Below, piece after piece: positions 1 to 5,412 of a stretch of 5,412 bases of DNA. The notes under the pieces were generated by a model, which saw only the letters and a program-made list of their open reading frames with translations, did not search any database and was not told the DNA's origin. The stretch is taken from contig JAEZIF010000131.1 in the NCBI GenBank assembly GCA_023416135.1, forward strand, positions 1 to 5,412, written 5' to 3'. The DNA comes from Pseudomonadota bacterium (GTDB lineage: Bacteria; Pseudomonadota; Alphaproteobacteria; Reyranellales; Reyranellaceae). Within the stretch, counting starts at the first letter, position 1; every line of letters starts with the position of its first letter. The position numbers and the translations under genes are program-made.

Positions 1-1
1 G

Positions 2-868
2 CCGGCGACCGACCATGGCATCCTGAAGCCGCCCTATCGCTGGGCAAAGCCGTTGAGCGATCCGGTAGGAGGCACCGACGCGAACAACGGCCGCCATCCC
101 GCCGCGATGCTGCAGCCCGATCCGGGCGAGGATGCGCCGACCTGGACCATCGAGCTGCTCGACGGAAACCTTCATCTCAGCGATGCCTGCCTGCGCCTCT
201 ATGGCCATCCCGGCTTGCTGACCGCAGCGGCCTCGATCCTGGGCGACGATTTCGTGCCCTACAACGAAGTGACCTTCGTGAAGGAGCCGGGGCTCGGTCC
301 GTCGGTCGCCTGGCACCAGGACGGAACGACCCACTGGAATTCGGCCGACTGGGACCAAGGCGCGCACGGCTTCAACTTCATGACCCAGCTCTATCCCAGC
401 ACGGCCGGCAACGGCGTGTGGGTGCTGCCCGGCAGCCACAAGCGCGGCAAGGCCGACATCAAGAAACTTGTGGCCGAGAGCGGCTCCGACCGCATCGAAG
501 GCGCGGTGCCGATGCTGTGCGATGCCGGCGACACGATCGTGACCAACCGCCAGCTCGTGCATGGCTCCTTCGCCAACAGCTCGCCCGATCGCCGCATCAC
601 CCTCAACGCCGGGTTCTTCCCGCGCAAGCGCGTGCTGAACGTCACGACGCGGCGCCTGAACGGCAAGGTCGAGACCTACGACCTGGCGCGCATCGAGGCG
701 CGCACGCGCATCCTCCAGATCGCGATCGATGCGCGGCGGCAGCGGTTTCCGCAGGAGACGCCCTACGCCTACCGACCGCTGGTCGGCCGCGAGGAGCAGA
801 ACCGCTGGAACGAGGCGACCCGCGCCGACGTGCTGAAGAACTACAACCAGCTCGACATGTTCATCTGA
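2..868 (+). CDS. Phytanoyl-CoA dioxygenase family protein, Fe(II)/2-oxoglutarate-dependent oxygenase (5' end missing)
   Basis: This is probably a cytoplasmic non-heme iron oxygenase coupling substrate hydroxylation to oxidative decarboxylation of 2-oxoglutarate. The substrate cannot be told from sequence. The frame is open from base 2 with no stop, so the real start lies left of the window. The TTG at 53 is in frame but sits inside coding sequence and has no good ribosome binding site. Of 288 visible residues (numbered from base 2), the iron-binding HxD is His105/Asp107 in WHQDGTTHW. The distal His is 187 in QLVHGSFANSS, followed by Arg198 (DRRITLNAGFF), the expected 2-oxoglutarate carboxylate ligand. 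VWVLPGSHKRG, before the distal His, is typical of the family. All catalytic residues are present, so the enzyme looks functional. It ends in TGA at 866-868, and the next gene fragment begins immediately after, in the same frame. The family is well supported; the substrate is not. Confidence 0.87.
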   Translation, partial: PATDHGILKPPYRWAKPLSDPVGGTDANNGRHPAAMLQPDPGEDAPTWTIELLDGNLHLSDACLRLYGHPGLLTAAASILGDDFVPYNEVTFVKEPGLGPSVAWHQDGTTHWNSADWDQGAHGFNFMTQLYPSTAGNGVWVLPGSHKRGKADIKKLVAESGSDRIEGAVPMLCDAGDTIVTNRQLVHGSFANSSPDRRITLNAGFFPRKRVLNVTTRRLNGKVETYDLARIEARTRILQIAIDARRQRFPQETPYAYRPLVGREEQNRWNEATRADVLKNYNQLDMFI

Positions 869-1393
869 CCAGCGGGCGACGAGGCCAAGGTCGTCGACGA
901 CGACATGAAGGAGGTGCCGCGCGGTGCGGTCGGACGGCTCGCCGTGCGCGGCCCGACCGGCTGCCGCTATCTCGCCGACCAGCGCCAGCGCGCTTACGTG
1001 CGCGACGGCTGGAATCTGACCGGCGATTCCTTCGTGCAGGACGAGGCGGGCTACTTCCACTTCGCCGCACGTTCGGACGACATGATCATCTCGGCCGGCT
1101 ACAACATCGCCGGCCCCGAGGTCGAGGCGGCGCTGCTGGCCCACACCGACGTGGCTGAATGTGCCGTGATCGGCATTGCCGACGCCGAGCGCGGCCAGAT
1201 CGTGCAGGCGCATGTCGTGCTGGTCGATGGTATCGTCCCAGATCCCGAGACCGCCAAGCGCCTGCAGGATCACGTCAAGGCAACGATCGCGCCCTACAAG
1301 TATCCACGCTCGGTGAAGTTCACGACGGCCCTGCCCAAGACCCGGACGGGCAAGATCCAGCGCTTTCCGCTGAGAAACCAAGGTCAATCATGA
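869..1393 (+). pseudogene. C-terminal remnant of an aryl-CoA ligase (benzoate/2-aminobenzoate-CoA ligase type)
   Basis: Intact relatives are acyl-adenylate-forming CoA ligases of about 500-550 residues that activate aromatic acids with ATP and CoA. Only about 174 codons remain here. Visible are the tail of the large domain (EAKVVDDDMKEVPRGAVGRL), the GWNLTGD motif whose Asp binds ATP ribose, the hinge motif RSDDMIISAGYNI, and the C-terminal PKTRTGK with the adenylation Lys. The P-loop, acyl-binding and other N-terminal core motifs are absent, so the piece cannot form an adenylate alone. Homology-like sequence starts within a few codons of the dioxygenase stop. An ATG at 905 would give 162 residues, but the nearest AAGG (887-890) is 14 bases away, which is poor spacing. 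The stop overlaps the RidA start (ATGA, 1390-1393), suggesting an older ligase-ridA operon. Aminobenzoate versus benzoate specificity cannot be decided. A separately encoded small domain is possible but less likely. Confidence 0.8.
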
Positions 1394-1791
1394 CAACGCA
1401 CACGATCCTGCAGCCCGCCGGCTGGGTGAACCCCAAGGGCTACGCCAACGGCGTCGCCGCCCAGGGCCGCCTCGTCTTCGTTGGTGGTCAGATCGGCTGG
1501 AACGGCCAGAGCCGGTTCGAAACGGACGATCTTGTCGGTCAGGTCCGGCAGACCCTGCAGAACGTCGTCGACGTGCTGGCCGAGGCCGGTGCCAGGCCGG
1601 AGCACGTCACGTCGATGACGTGGTACCTGATCGACAAGAAGGATTATCTCGGCAACCTCGACGGCGTCGGCAAGGCCTACCGCGAGATCATGGGGCGCAA
1701 TTTCCCGGCGATGGCCGTGGTCGAGGTCGCGGCCCTGATCGAGGATCGCGCCAAGATCGAGATCCAGGCGATGGCGGTCGTGCCGACGTAG
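1390..1791 (+). CDS. RidA (YjgF/YER057c/UK114) family protein lacking the canonical catalytic Arg
   Basis: The 133-residue length is normal for this family of small trimeric cytoplasmic proteins, whose archetype hydrolyses reactive enamines and imines. Family signatures include FVGGQIGWNG near residue 30, QTLQNVVDVLAEAGA near 54-68, and VVEVAALIEDRAKIEIQA near 110-127. Aligned by eye to E. coli RidA, catalytic Arg105 (in the FPARSCVEV segment) becomes Met108 (FPAMAVVEV), while Glu120 is kept as Glu124. It therefore resembles the Rid subgroups without the Arg, which are not expected to act as classic 2-aminoacrylate deaminases. The start is the ATG at 1390, overlapping the ligase-fragment stop. 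AAGG at 1380-1383, six bases upstream, is a usable ribosome binding site, so translation need not depend on the fragment. RidA-like genes occur in aromatic and aminoaromatic degradation clusters, consistent with the ligase remnant, but a pathway role is inference. Confidence 0.9.
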   Translation: MTTHTILQPAGWVNPKGYANGVAAQGRLVFVGGQIGWNGQSRFETDDLVGQVRQTLQNVVDVLAEAGARPEHVTSMTWYLIDKKDYLGNLDGVGKAYREIMGRNFPAMAVVEVAALIEDRAKIEIQAMAVVPT

Positions 1792-1798
1792 GCCCTGC

Positions 1799-2716
1799 TC
1801 AGTCGTCGCAGCGCGCGGCCGCGCGTTCGGCGGCGGTCGTCGCCTCGGCGACGGCCTGGGTCAGCCGGCCGCCGTAACCCGAGCGCACGGCGCCGATGGC
1901 AAACACGCCGGGCGAGGCTGTCTCAAAATTGGCATCGGTGACGACGAAACCACGCTCATCGCGCACGACATCGGCTGGCAGCGGGCCGGCATTGGCTTCC
2001 AGGCCGACGAACACGAACAGCCCGCTGCAGCCGACGATCTCCTCACTGCCCGCCTCGTTGTCGCGCATGCGCACGCCCTCGACGCCTTGGTCGCCTAGCA
2101 CCTCGACGATCTCGCTGGCCCAGCGCAGCTTGAAACGCTCGTCATCGGCGACGCGCGAGACGTAGCTGCGACGCGCGCGGAACATCTCGCCGCGCGTGAC
2201 GATCGTTATCGAGCGTGCGAACTCGGCAAGATGGATCGCTTCGGACAGGGCAGCATCGCCACCACCGGCCACCACCACCTCGGCGCCGCGGTAGAGACCG
2301 CCGTCGCACCAGGCGCATTGCGACACGCCGCGGCCGGCGAGCCGCTCGGCGCCAGGGACTGCCAAGGTGCGCAACGACGCACCGGTGGCCACGATGACCT
2401 GCCTGGCCCGCCAGGTGCCGTCCGGACCGCTCAGCGTCTTGCCCGCCGCGCCCTCGATCGAATCGATGCGCGACGGCACCAGGGAGACGCCAAGTTCCTC
2501 GTTGCGGCCGAGCAGGCCCGCCGCCAGCTCCGCGCCGCCTGCCGAGCCGGCTGCCGGCCAGCCATCGAGCGCCCCTACGTTCATCACCAAGCCGCCCGGC
2601 ATGCCGTCGGCGATGAAGTGGCCCACCGATGCCCCGGCCAGCGCCGCATGATGGGCCGCCGTGAGGCCGGCGATGCCGCCGCCGATCACGGCGATGTCGA
2701 AACTCGTTACGGCCAA
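1799..2716 (-). CDS. Thioredoxin-reductase-like NAD(P)/FAD-dependent oxidoreductase with CxxC
   Basis: This 305-residue protein has the size and layout of low-molecular-weight thioredoxin reductases: flavoproteins passing electrons from NAD(P)H through FAD to a CxxC disulfide and on to a partner. Visible are the FAD dinucleotide fold IAVIGGGIAG (8-17), the ATGAS strand (110-114), the redox motif CAWCDG with Cys134 and Cys137, and a second nucleotide fold VVVAGGGDAA (147-156). Two sites differ from E. coli TrxB. The HRRxxxR NADPH-phosphate motif reads TRGEMFR (174-180), and the usual Gly-Asp near the FAD in the last segment is Gly-Ala (275-276). Cofactor preference may therefore be altered, and the partner may not be ordinary thioredoxin. 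The start is TTG at 2716: an in-frame TAG lies two codons upstream, and AGGGAG (2731-2726) sits nine bases before it. It is the last gene of the selenoprotein operon and may reduce that protein. Confidence 0.88.
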   Translation of the reverse strand: MAVTSFDIAVIGGGIAGLTAAHHAALAGASVGHFIADGMPGGLVMNVGALDGWPAAGSAGGAELAAGLLGRNEELGVSLVPSRIDSIEGAAGKTLSGPDGTWRARQVIVATGASLRTLAVPGAERLAGRGVSQCAWCDGGLYRGAEVVVAGGGDAALSEAIHLAEFARSITIVTRGEMFRARRSYVSRVADDERFKLRWASEIVEVLGDQGVEGVRMRDNEAGSEEIVGCSGLFVFVGLEANAGPLPADVVRDERGFVVTDANFETASPGVFAIGAVRSGYGGRLTQAVAEATTAAERAAARCDD

Positions 2717-2725
2717 GTTGCTCTA

Positions 2726-2731
2726 CTCCCT
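2726..2731 (-). promoter_or_regulatory. Ribosome binding site fixing the TTG start of the reductase-like gene
   Basis: Read on the minus strand, AGGGAG lies nine bases before the TTG at 2716 and overlaps the TAG stop of the preceding gene (2732-2730). An in-frame TAG just upstream of the TTG excludes any earlier start. The first later candidate, the GTG at Val10, would cut into the FAD-binding strand. The site therefore decides the TTG start, and its overlap with the upstream stop suggests coupled termination and reinitiation. Confidence 0.75.
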
Positions 2732-3950
2732 ACTTCTCGACCAAGGCAGCCGCGCTCTCGCGCGCGTCGGCCAGCAGCACCGTCCAGTCCGACGGCAGCC
2801 GCACTTCGCGCGTGATGCAGGCGGGAGGAAAGCCCCACGAAGGACAATAGGCATTCTGCGGAATCGGAATGTCACCGCCAGCGACCACCAGCACGATGTC
2901 GTCCGGCGAACGCACGGCGGGAATGTCACCGGCTTCGGCCGCCTCTTCGACCCAATCCGGCCAGCGGCGGCCGGCGACGATGCGTTCGGTCAGCCAGGAC
3001 TTCTGCCAGTCCTCGCGGCGCCAGCGTCCATGCTGCCACAGGAAACGCCGCACATCGTCCTTGCTCATGCCGCGGCGCGCACAGTCGGCGGCTACCGCGG
3101 GCGCGATCAGCACCGTCGGCCGGCCACTCCACAGGATGCCGAAGCCGGAGGCCGCGGTCCCCATGACGCTCGCGATCTCTGGCAGGAAGCCCGTGACGTT
3201 GATCACGCCCTCGGCGCGCGTCACCGTCACCGCGCTCGCCGGCTGCAGCGGCGCCCACGGGCTCTGCGCCTCGTTCTCGGCGAGGCAGAGCGTGTAGCGG
3301 CCGGGCTGGCCCAGGCCGGCGAAGGCGACCGCCCCAGGCCAGCCGCCACCGATATTGTGCATCACCAGGCGCAGCGCGCGGCCGATCGCGGCGTTGGCCT
3401 GCCAGCCGGGACCCAGCACGCCGAAGCTGCAATTGACGCCAACCTCGTGCGCCACCGGTCCGTTGACGATCAGCATCGGCGTGACGTTCTCGTCCGTGGT
3501 CTGCACGCCGCGCATGTTGAAGTCGGGGTCGAGCACGCATTCGACCGCGGCCAACACGATCGGCAAATACGCCGGCCGGCAGCCCGCCATCACCGCGTTG
3601 GCCGCGACCTTCTCCACGGTGGCGAGCCCCTTCAAGGGCTCGACCTCGCCCATCACCTCGGTCGGGGTGCGGTCGGTGAAGGCGAGCGCCTGCTTCACCC
3701 GCGCCACGGTCGGCGGCACCACCGGCAGGCCGTCGCTCCAGCCGCGCCGCAGGAAAAGCTCCTGCAGGCGATCCTCCCCACGCGGCCCACGGACGACCTC
3801 GATGCGCTGGCGCGGGAAGTCGGCGGCGAGCGGGACCTTGGCTAAAAGCCCCTGCTCGGCCGCGCGCTGCTTCAGCGTGTCGTCGATCCAGCCGCCGGCA
3901 GCCTGCTGGCCCGTGGGGAGCACGATCCAGAGGTCGCCGTCTTCACTCAT
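2730..3950 (-). CDS. Paralogue of the UGSC selenoprotein's C-terminal domain, without the Sec segment (function unknown)
   Basis: I can assign no reaction to this 406-residue soluble-looking protein; no signal peptide or membrane helix is evident. From about residue 60 it aligns by eye along its length with the selenoprotein encoded just upstream. Shared landmarks are GWSDGLPVVPPT (70-81), NAVMAGCRPAYLPI (118-131), VNGPVAHEVGVN (162-173), AIGRALRLVMHNI (188-200), LAENEA (223-228), SAVTV (239-243), MSKDDVRRFLWQHGR (295-309) and a VAGGD segment (356-360). Cys124 in the AGCRP motif is conserved in both copies. The first 60 residues are unlike the UGSC domain and unrecognised. The start is the ATG at 3950, in a four-base ATGA overlap with the upstream stop. 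The AAGG touching the ATG is too close to be a good ribosome binding site, so translational coupling is likely. In the same frame, reading remains open far upstream to 4541, but there it only shadows the upstream gene. Confidence 0.8.
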   Translation of the reverse strand: MSEDGDLWIVLPTGQQAAGGWIDDTLKQRAAEQGLLAKVPLAADFPRQRIEVVRGPRGEDRLQELFLRRGWSDGLPVVPPTVARVKQALAFTDRTPTEVMGEVEPLKGLATVEKVAANAVMAGCRPAYLPIVLAAVECVLDPDFNMRGVQTTDENVTPMLIVNGPVAHEVGVNCSFGVLGPGWQANAAIGRALRLVMHNIGGGWPGAVAFAGLGQPGRYTLCLAENEAQSPWAPLQPASAVTVTRAEGVINVTGFLPEIASVMGTAASGFGILWSGRPTVLIAPAVAADCARRGMSKDDVRRFLWQHGRWRREDWQKSWLTERIVAGRRWPDWVEEAAEAGDIPAVRSPDDIVLVVAGGDIPIPQNAYCPSWGFPPACITREVRLPSDWTVLLADARESAAALVEK

Positions 3951-5412
3951 CCTTGCGCGTCGCTCAGCTTCATCCGCCAGCCCTTCGGCAACTTCACCGC
4001 CCTGGTCGTCGGGAAGCCCAGCATGCCGTTGTGGACGAATACATAGCAGTTCGAGCGCAGCGGATCGCCGGACACCGCGATCATGACGTGCTCGGGCCTG
4101 GTCACGACCGGAACCAGCCGGTTGGGATCGTTGCCGGCGAACACCTTGGGCAGCTTGCCGAGCCGCACCCAGTCGTTCAGCGTGCGCTTGCCCGGCACCA
4201 GGTTGGTCCAGCCCCACAGGTACTTCTCGAAGAGGTGCGCCGGCATGCGCGCATTCTCGAACAGCCAGTTCTGGACGTCCTGCTTGGTCATGGTCTTGGC
4301 GATCGTCTCGGCGATCAGCGGGCTCAACACCAGCAGCGGCCGGTAGGTGCCCGTCGCCATGCCGACCGTGAAGATCACTTCCCAGCCGGAATGGGTCACC
4401 AACGCATTGCCGAGATAGGGCAGCACCTTCTCCGCACTGTCGCCGAACACCGAGACGATGACGTTGCCGCCGGTGAAGCGCCATATGGTGACCGCGCTCT
4501 CCCCCGCCGGCGCGCCCATGTCGGCCGCGACGGTGGGCCACTTCATCCTGGCAAGGCTGTCCTCGTTCTCCGCCATCACCACGCGCCAGGTGTTGCCGAA
4601 CGTGCCCTTGTCGTTCTGGTGCAGCAGGAAACCCGCGACATTGCGCAGGTAGAGGCGCCAGAAGCGGCCGATCGAGGTGTTGGGCTGGAAGCCGTCACGC
4701 AACGCGCCCTGCTCGTAGTTGAAGCCGAGCTGCTTGATCAGTGGCCCGTTCAGCACGATCAGGGTCTCCGCGCCCGGCGTGTTGCCGGAATGCTCGCCGC
4801 CGTACTGCGGATCGGCCATCGCTTCGGCCAGTGCCACCAGGATCGGCATGTATTCGGGCCGGCAGCCTGCCATCACGCCGTTGACCGCGACGTTCCACAC
4901 CGTGGCCATCCGATTGTCGGGCAGCAGCTTGCCGATCGCATGGTCGGCCGGCAGATCGGTGAAGGCCAGGAATTCGGCGATCTTCTCCTTGGTCGGCGGC
5001 ACGATCGGCAGGCCGTCGCTCCAGCCGTTCTCCAGGAACAGGCGGTTGACCTCCTCGAAGCTGCCCTCGAACACGATGTCCTGGGGATCGGGATCGACCG
5101 CCGCCTGCACCGCGGCGACCTCGCCGGTGAGGTTGCGGATGACATACTCGACAGTCGTGCCGAGCACGTTGGTGCGGAGCTCATCGGCCGACTGCACGTC
5201 GACATGACCCGGCACCGTCGCCAGCGCGAGGTTGGGATAGCCCAACCCCACCGAAGTCGTCTTCGCCTGGCCCAAGAAGCCCTCACAGCAAAGCGAGGAG
5301 GTGGGCACGCCGGCCTGTTCTGCTACTGCGCTGACCCGCAACACGGCGGGTGTGCAGCTTCCTCAACACCCCATGCCGGAGACGACCGCGTCGATGTTCA
5401 TCGACTTGATCT
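3947..5412 (-). CDS. UGSC-family selenoprotein with in-frame UGA (Sec) codon, N-terminus outside window
   Basis: The coding frame enters from the right edge and must read through a TGA at 5365-5363. Numbering from the first whole codon (5410), 487 residues are visible. The sequence GMGC-Sec-GSCTPAVLR places Sec at residue 16 and Cys at 19, matching the Sec-Gly-Ser-Cys motif for which the UGSC family, known from selenoproteome surveys, is named. The following segment, EQAGVPTSSLCCEGF then GYPNLALATVPGH, fits that domain. A second, larger domain follows, with GWSDGLPIVPPT (129-140), GVMAGCRPEYMPI (178-190), VLNGPLIKQLGFN, SIGRFWRLYLRNV and a C-terminal SGDPLRSNCYVF. The family is inferred to do thiol/selenol redox chemistry; its substrate is unknown. 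It overlaps the paralogue start by ATGA and heads an operon ending with a thioredoxin-reductase-like gene. Starting at the GTG at 5344 would give 465 residues and lose the active motif. Alternatives are a nonsense mutation of a Cys codon or a sequencing error, both made less likely by the hairpin after the UGA. Confidence 0.85.
5326..5357 (-). promoter_or_regulatory. Bacterial SECIS-like hairpin for selenocysteine insertion
   Basis: Counting from the base after the UGA, ACCCGC (+12 to +17) pairs perfectly with GCGGGT (+24 to +29) around the six-base loop CGUGUU (+18 to +23). An outer helix, CTGC (+6 to +9) with GCAG (+34 to +37), closes across an asymmetric internal loop. The UGA-to-loop spacing of 17 bases and a G at the second loop position fit the known bacterial SECIS rules for SelB recognition. 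The element lies inside coding sequence, as bacterial SECIS elements do. The structure was drawn by eye; no folding energy was computed. Confidence 0.75.
5363..5365 (-). other. Recoded UGA (selenocysteine) codon
   Basis: The minus-strand TGA is in frame with coding sequence on both sides. Upstream is a hydrophobic strand, DAVVSGMGC, ending at the codon; downstream is GSC and the rest of the protein. Family alignments place Sec or Cys at exactly this site (UGSC or CGSC). A Cys codon (TGT) directly precedes it, giving an adjacent Cys-Sec pair. Confidence 0.85.

Noticed and set aside
53..55. TTG at 53 as the start of the dioxygenase.
   Set aside because: The frame stays open to the left edge with plausible protein sequence, and no Shine-Dalgarno-like sequence sits at proper spacing, so the true start is probably outside the window.
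866..901. A second possible recoded UGA: the dioxygenase TGA is in frame with the ligase fragment, and a palindromic GTCGTCGACGAC lies about 20 bases downstream.
   Set aside because: No redox-type residues flank the codon, the two sides belong to unrelated families, and the palindrome follows from a run of Asp/Val codons within the conserved ligase sequence. A true stop at a gene junction is simpler.
1812..1824. GC-rich palindrome around GCGGCCGC as a bidirectional terminator between the convergent operons.
   Set aside because: It is a loopless palindrome inside the Ala-rich C-terminal codons of the reductase gene, with no T-tract on either side.
2661..3845. A long plus-strand open frame of 394 codons antisense to the paralogue gene.
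   Set aside because: Its translation is rich in His, Arg and Ala with no recognisable motif, typical of the complement of high-GC coding sequence, and the minus-strand gene has clear family motifs.
2730..4541. A 603-residue minus-strand open frame instead of the 406-residue paralogue.
   Set aside because: The first 197 residues are a frame shadow of the selenoprotein gene (low-complexity Arg/Gly/Ala sequence), and family similarity begins only after the ATG at 3950.

Overview
This is a high-GC, gene-dense bacterial window with two converging transcription units that end 7 bases apart at 1792-1798. Base composition, enzyme repertoire and protein style suggest a soil or freshwater proteobacterium, most likely an alphaproteobacterium. 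That is an impression, since there is no rRNA or marker gene. If the selenoprotein call is right, the organism must also have the selenocysteine machinery (selA, selB, selC, selD), none of which lies here.

Plus strand, 1-1791: an Fe(II)/2-oxoglutarate (phytanoyl-CoA dioxygenase-type) oxygenase whose start lies left of the window; then, abutting its stop codon, the C-terminal third of an aryl-CoA ligase most like benzoate- or 2-aminobenzoate-CoA ligases; then a RidA-family gene overlapping the ligase stop by ATGA. The ligase fragment lacks the ATP-binding core, so it reads as a gene remnant formed by deletion or recombination, or as an assembly join.

Minus strand, 5412 to 1799, the most interesting part: a three-gene unit. 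First is a protein cut by the window edge whose frame contains a UGA at 5365-5363, followed by Gly-Ser-Cys. This is the U-G-S-C signature of the UGSC selenoprotein family, and a bacterial SECIS-like hairpin lies directly after the UGA (5357-5326). A conventional gene caller would start the protein at a GTG at 5344, downstream of the UGA, and lose the active site. Second, overlapping by ATGA, is a 406-residue paralogue of the selenoprotein's large C-terminal domain, without the UGSC segment. Third, starting at a TTG 13 bases after the paralogue's stop, is a thioredoxin-reductase-like flavoprotein with a CxxC motif.

My hypothesis is that the minus-strand genes form a thiol/selenol redox system in which the flavoprotein reduces the selenylsulfide of the UGSC protein. 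Only the architecture is seen; the substrate and reaction are unknown. No RNA genes, insertion sequences, CRISPR arrays or promoters are visible. Both operon promoters would lie outside the window, and no stretch over 300 bases lacks a gene.
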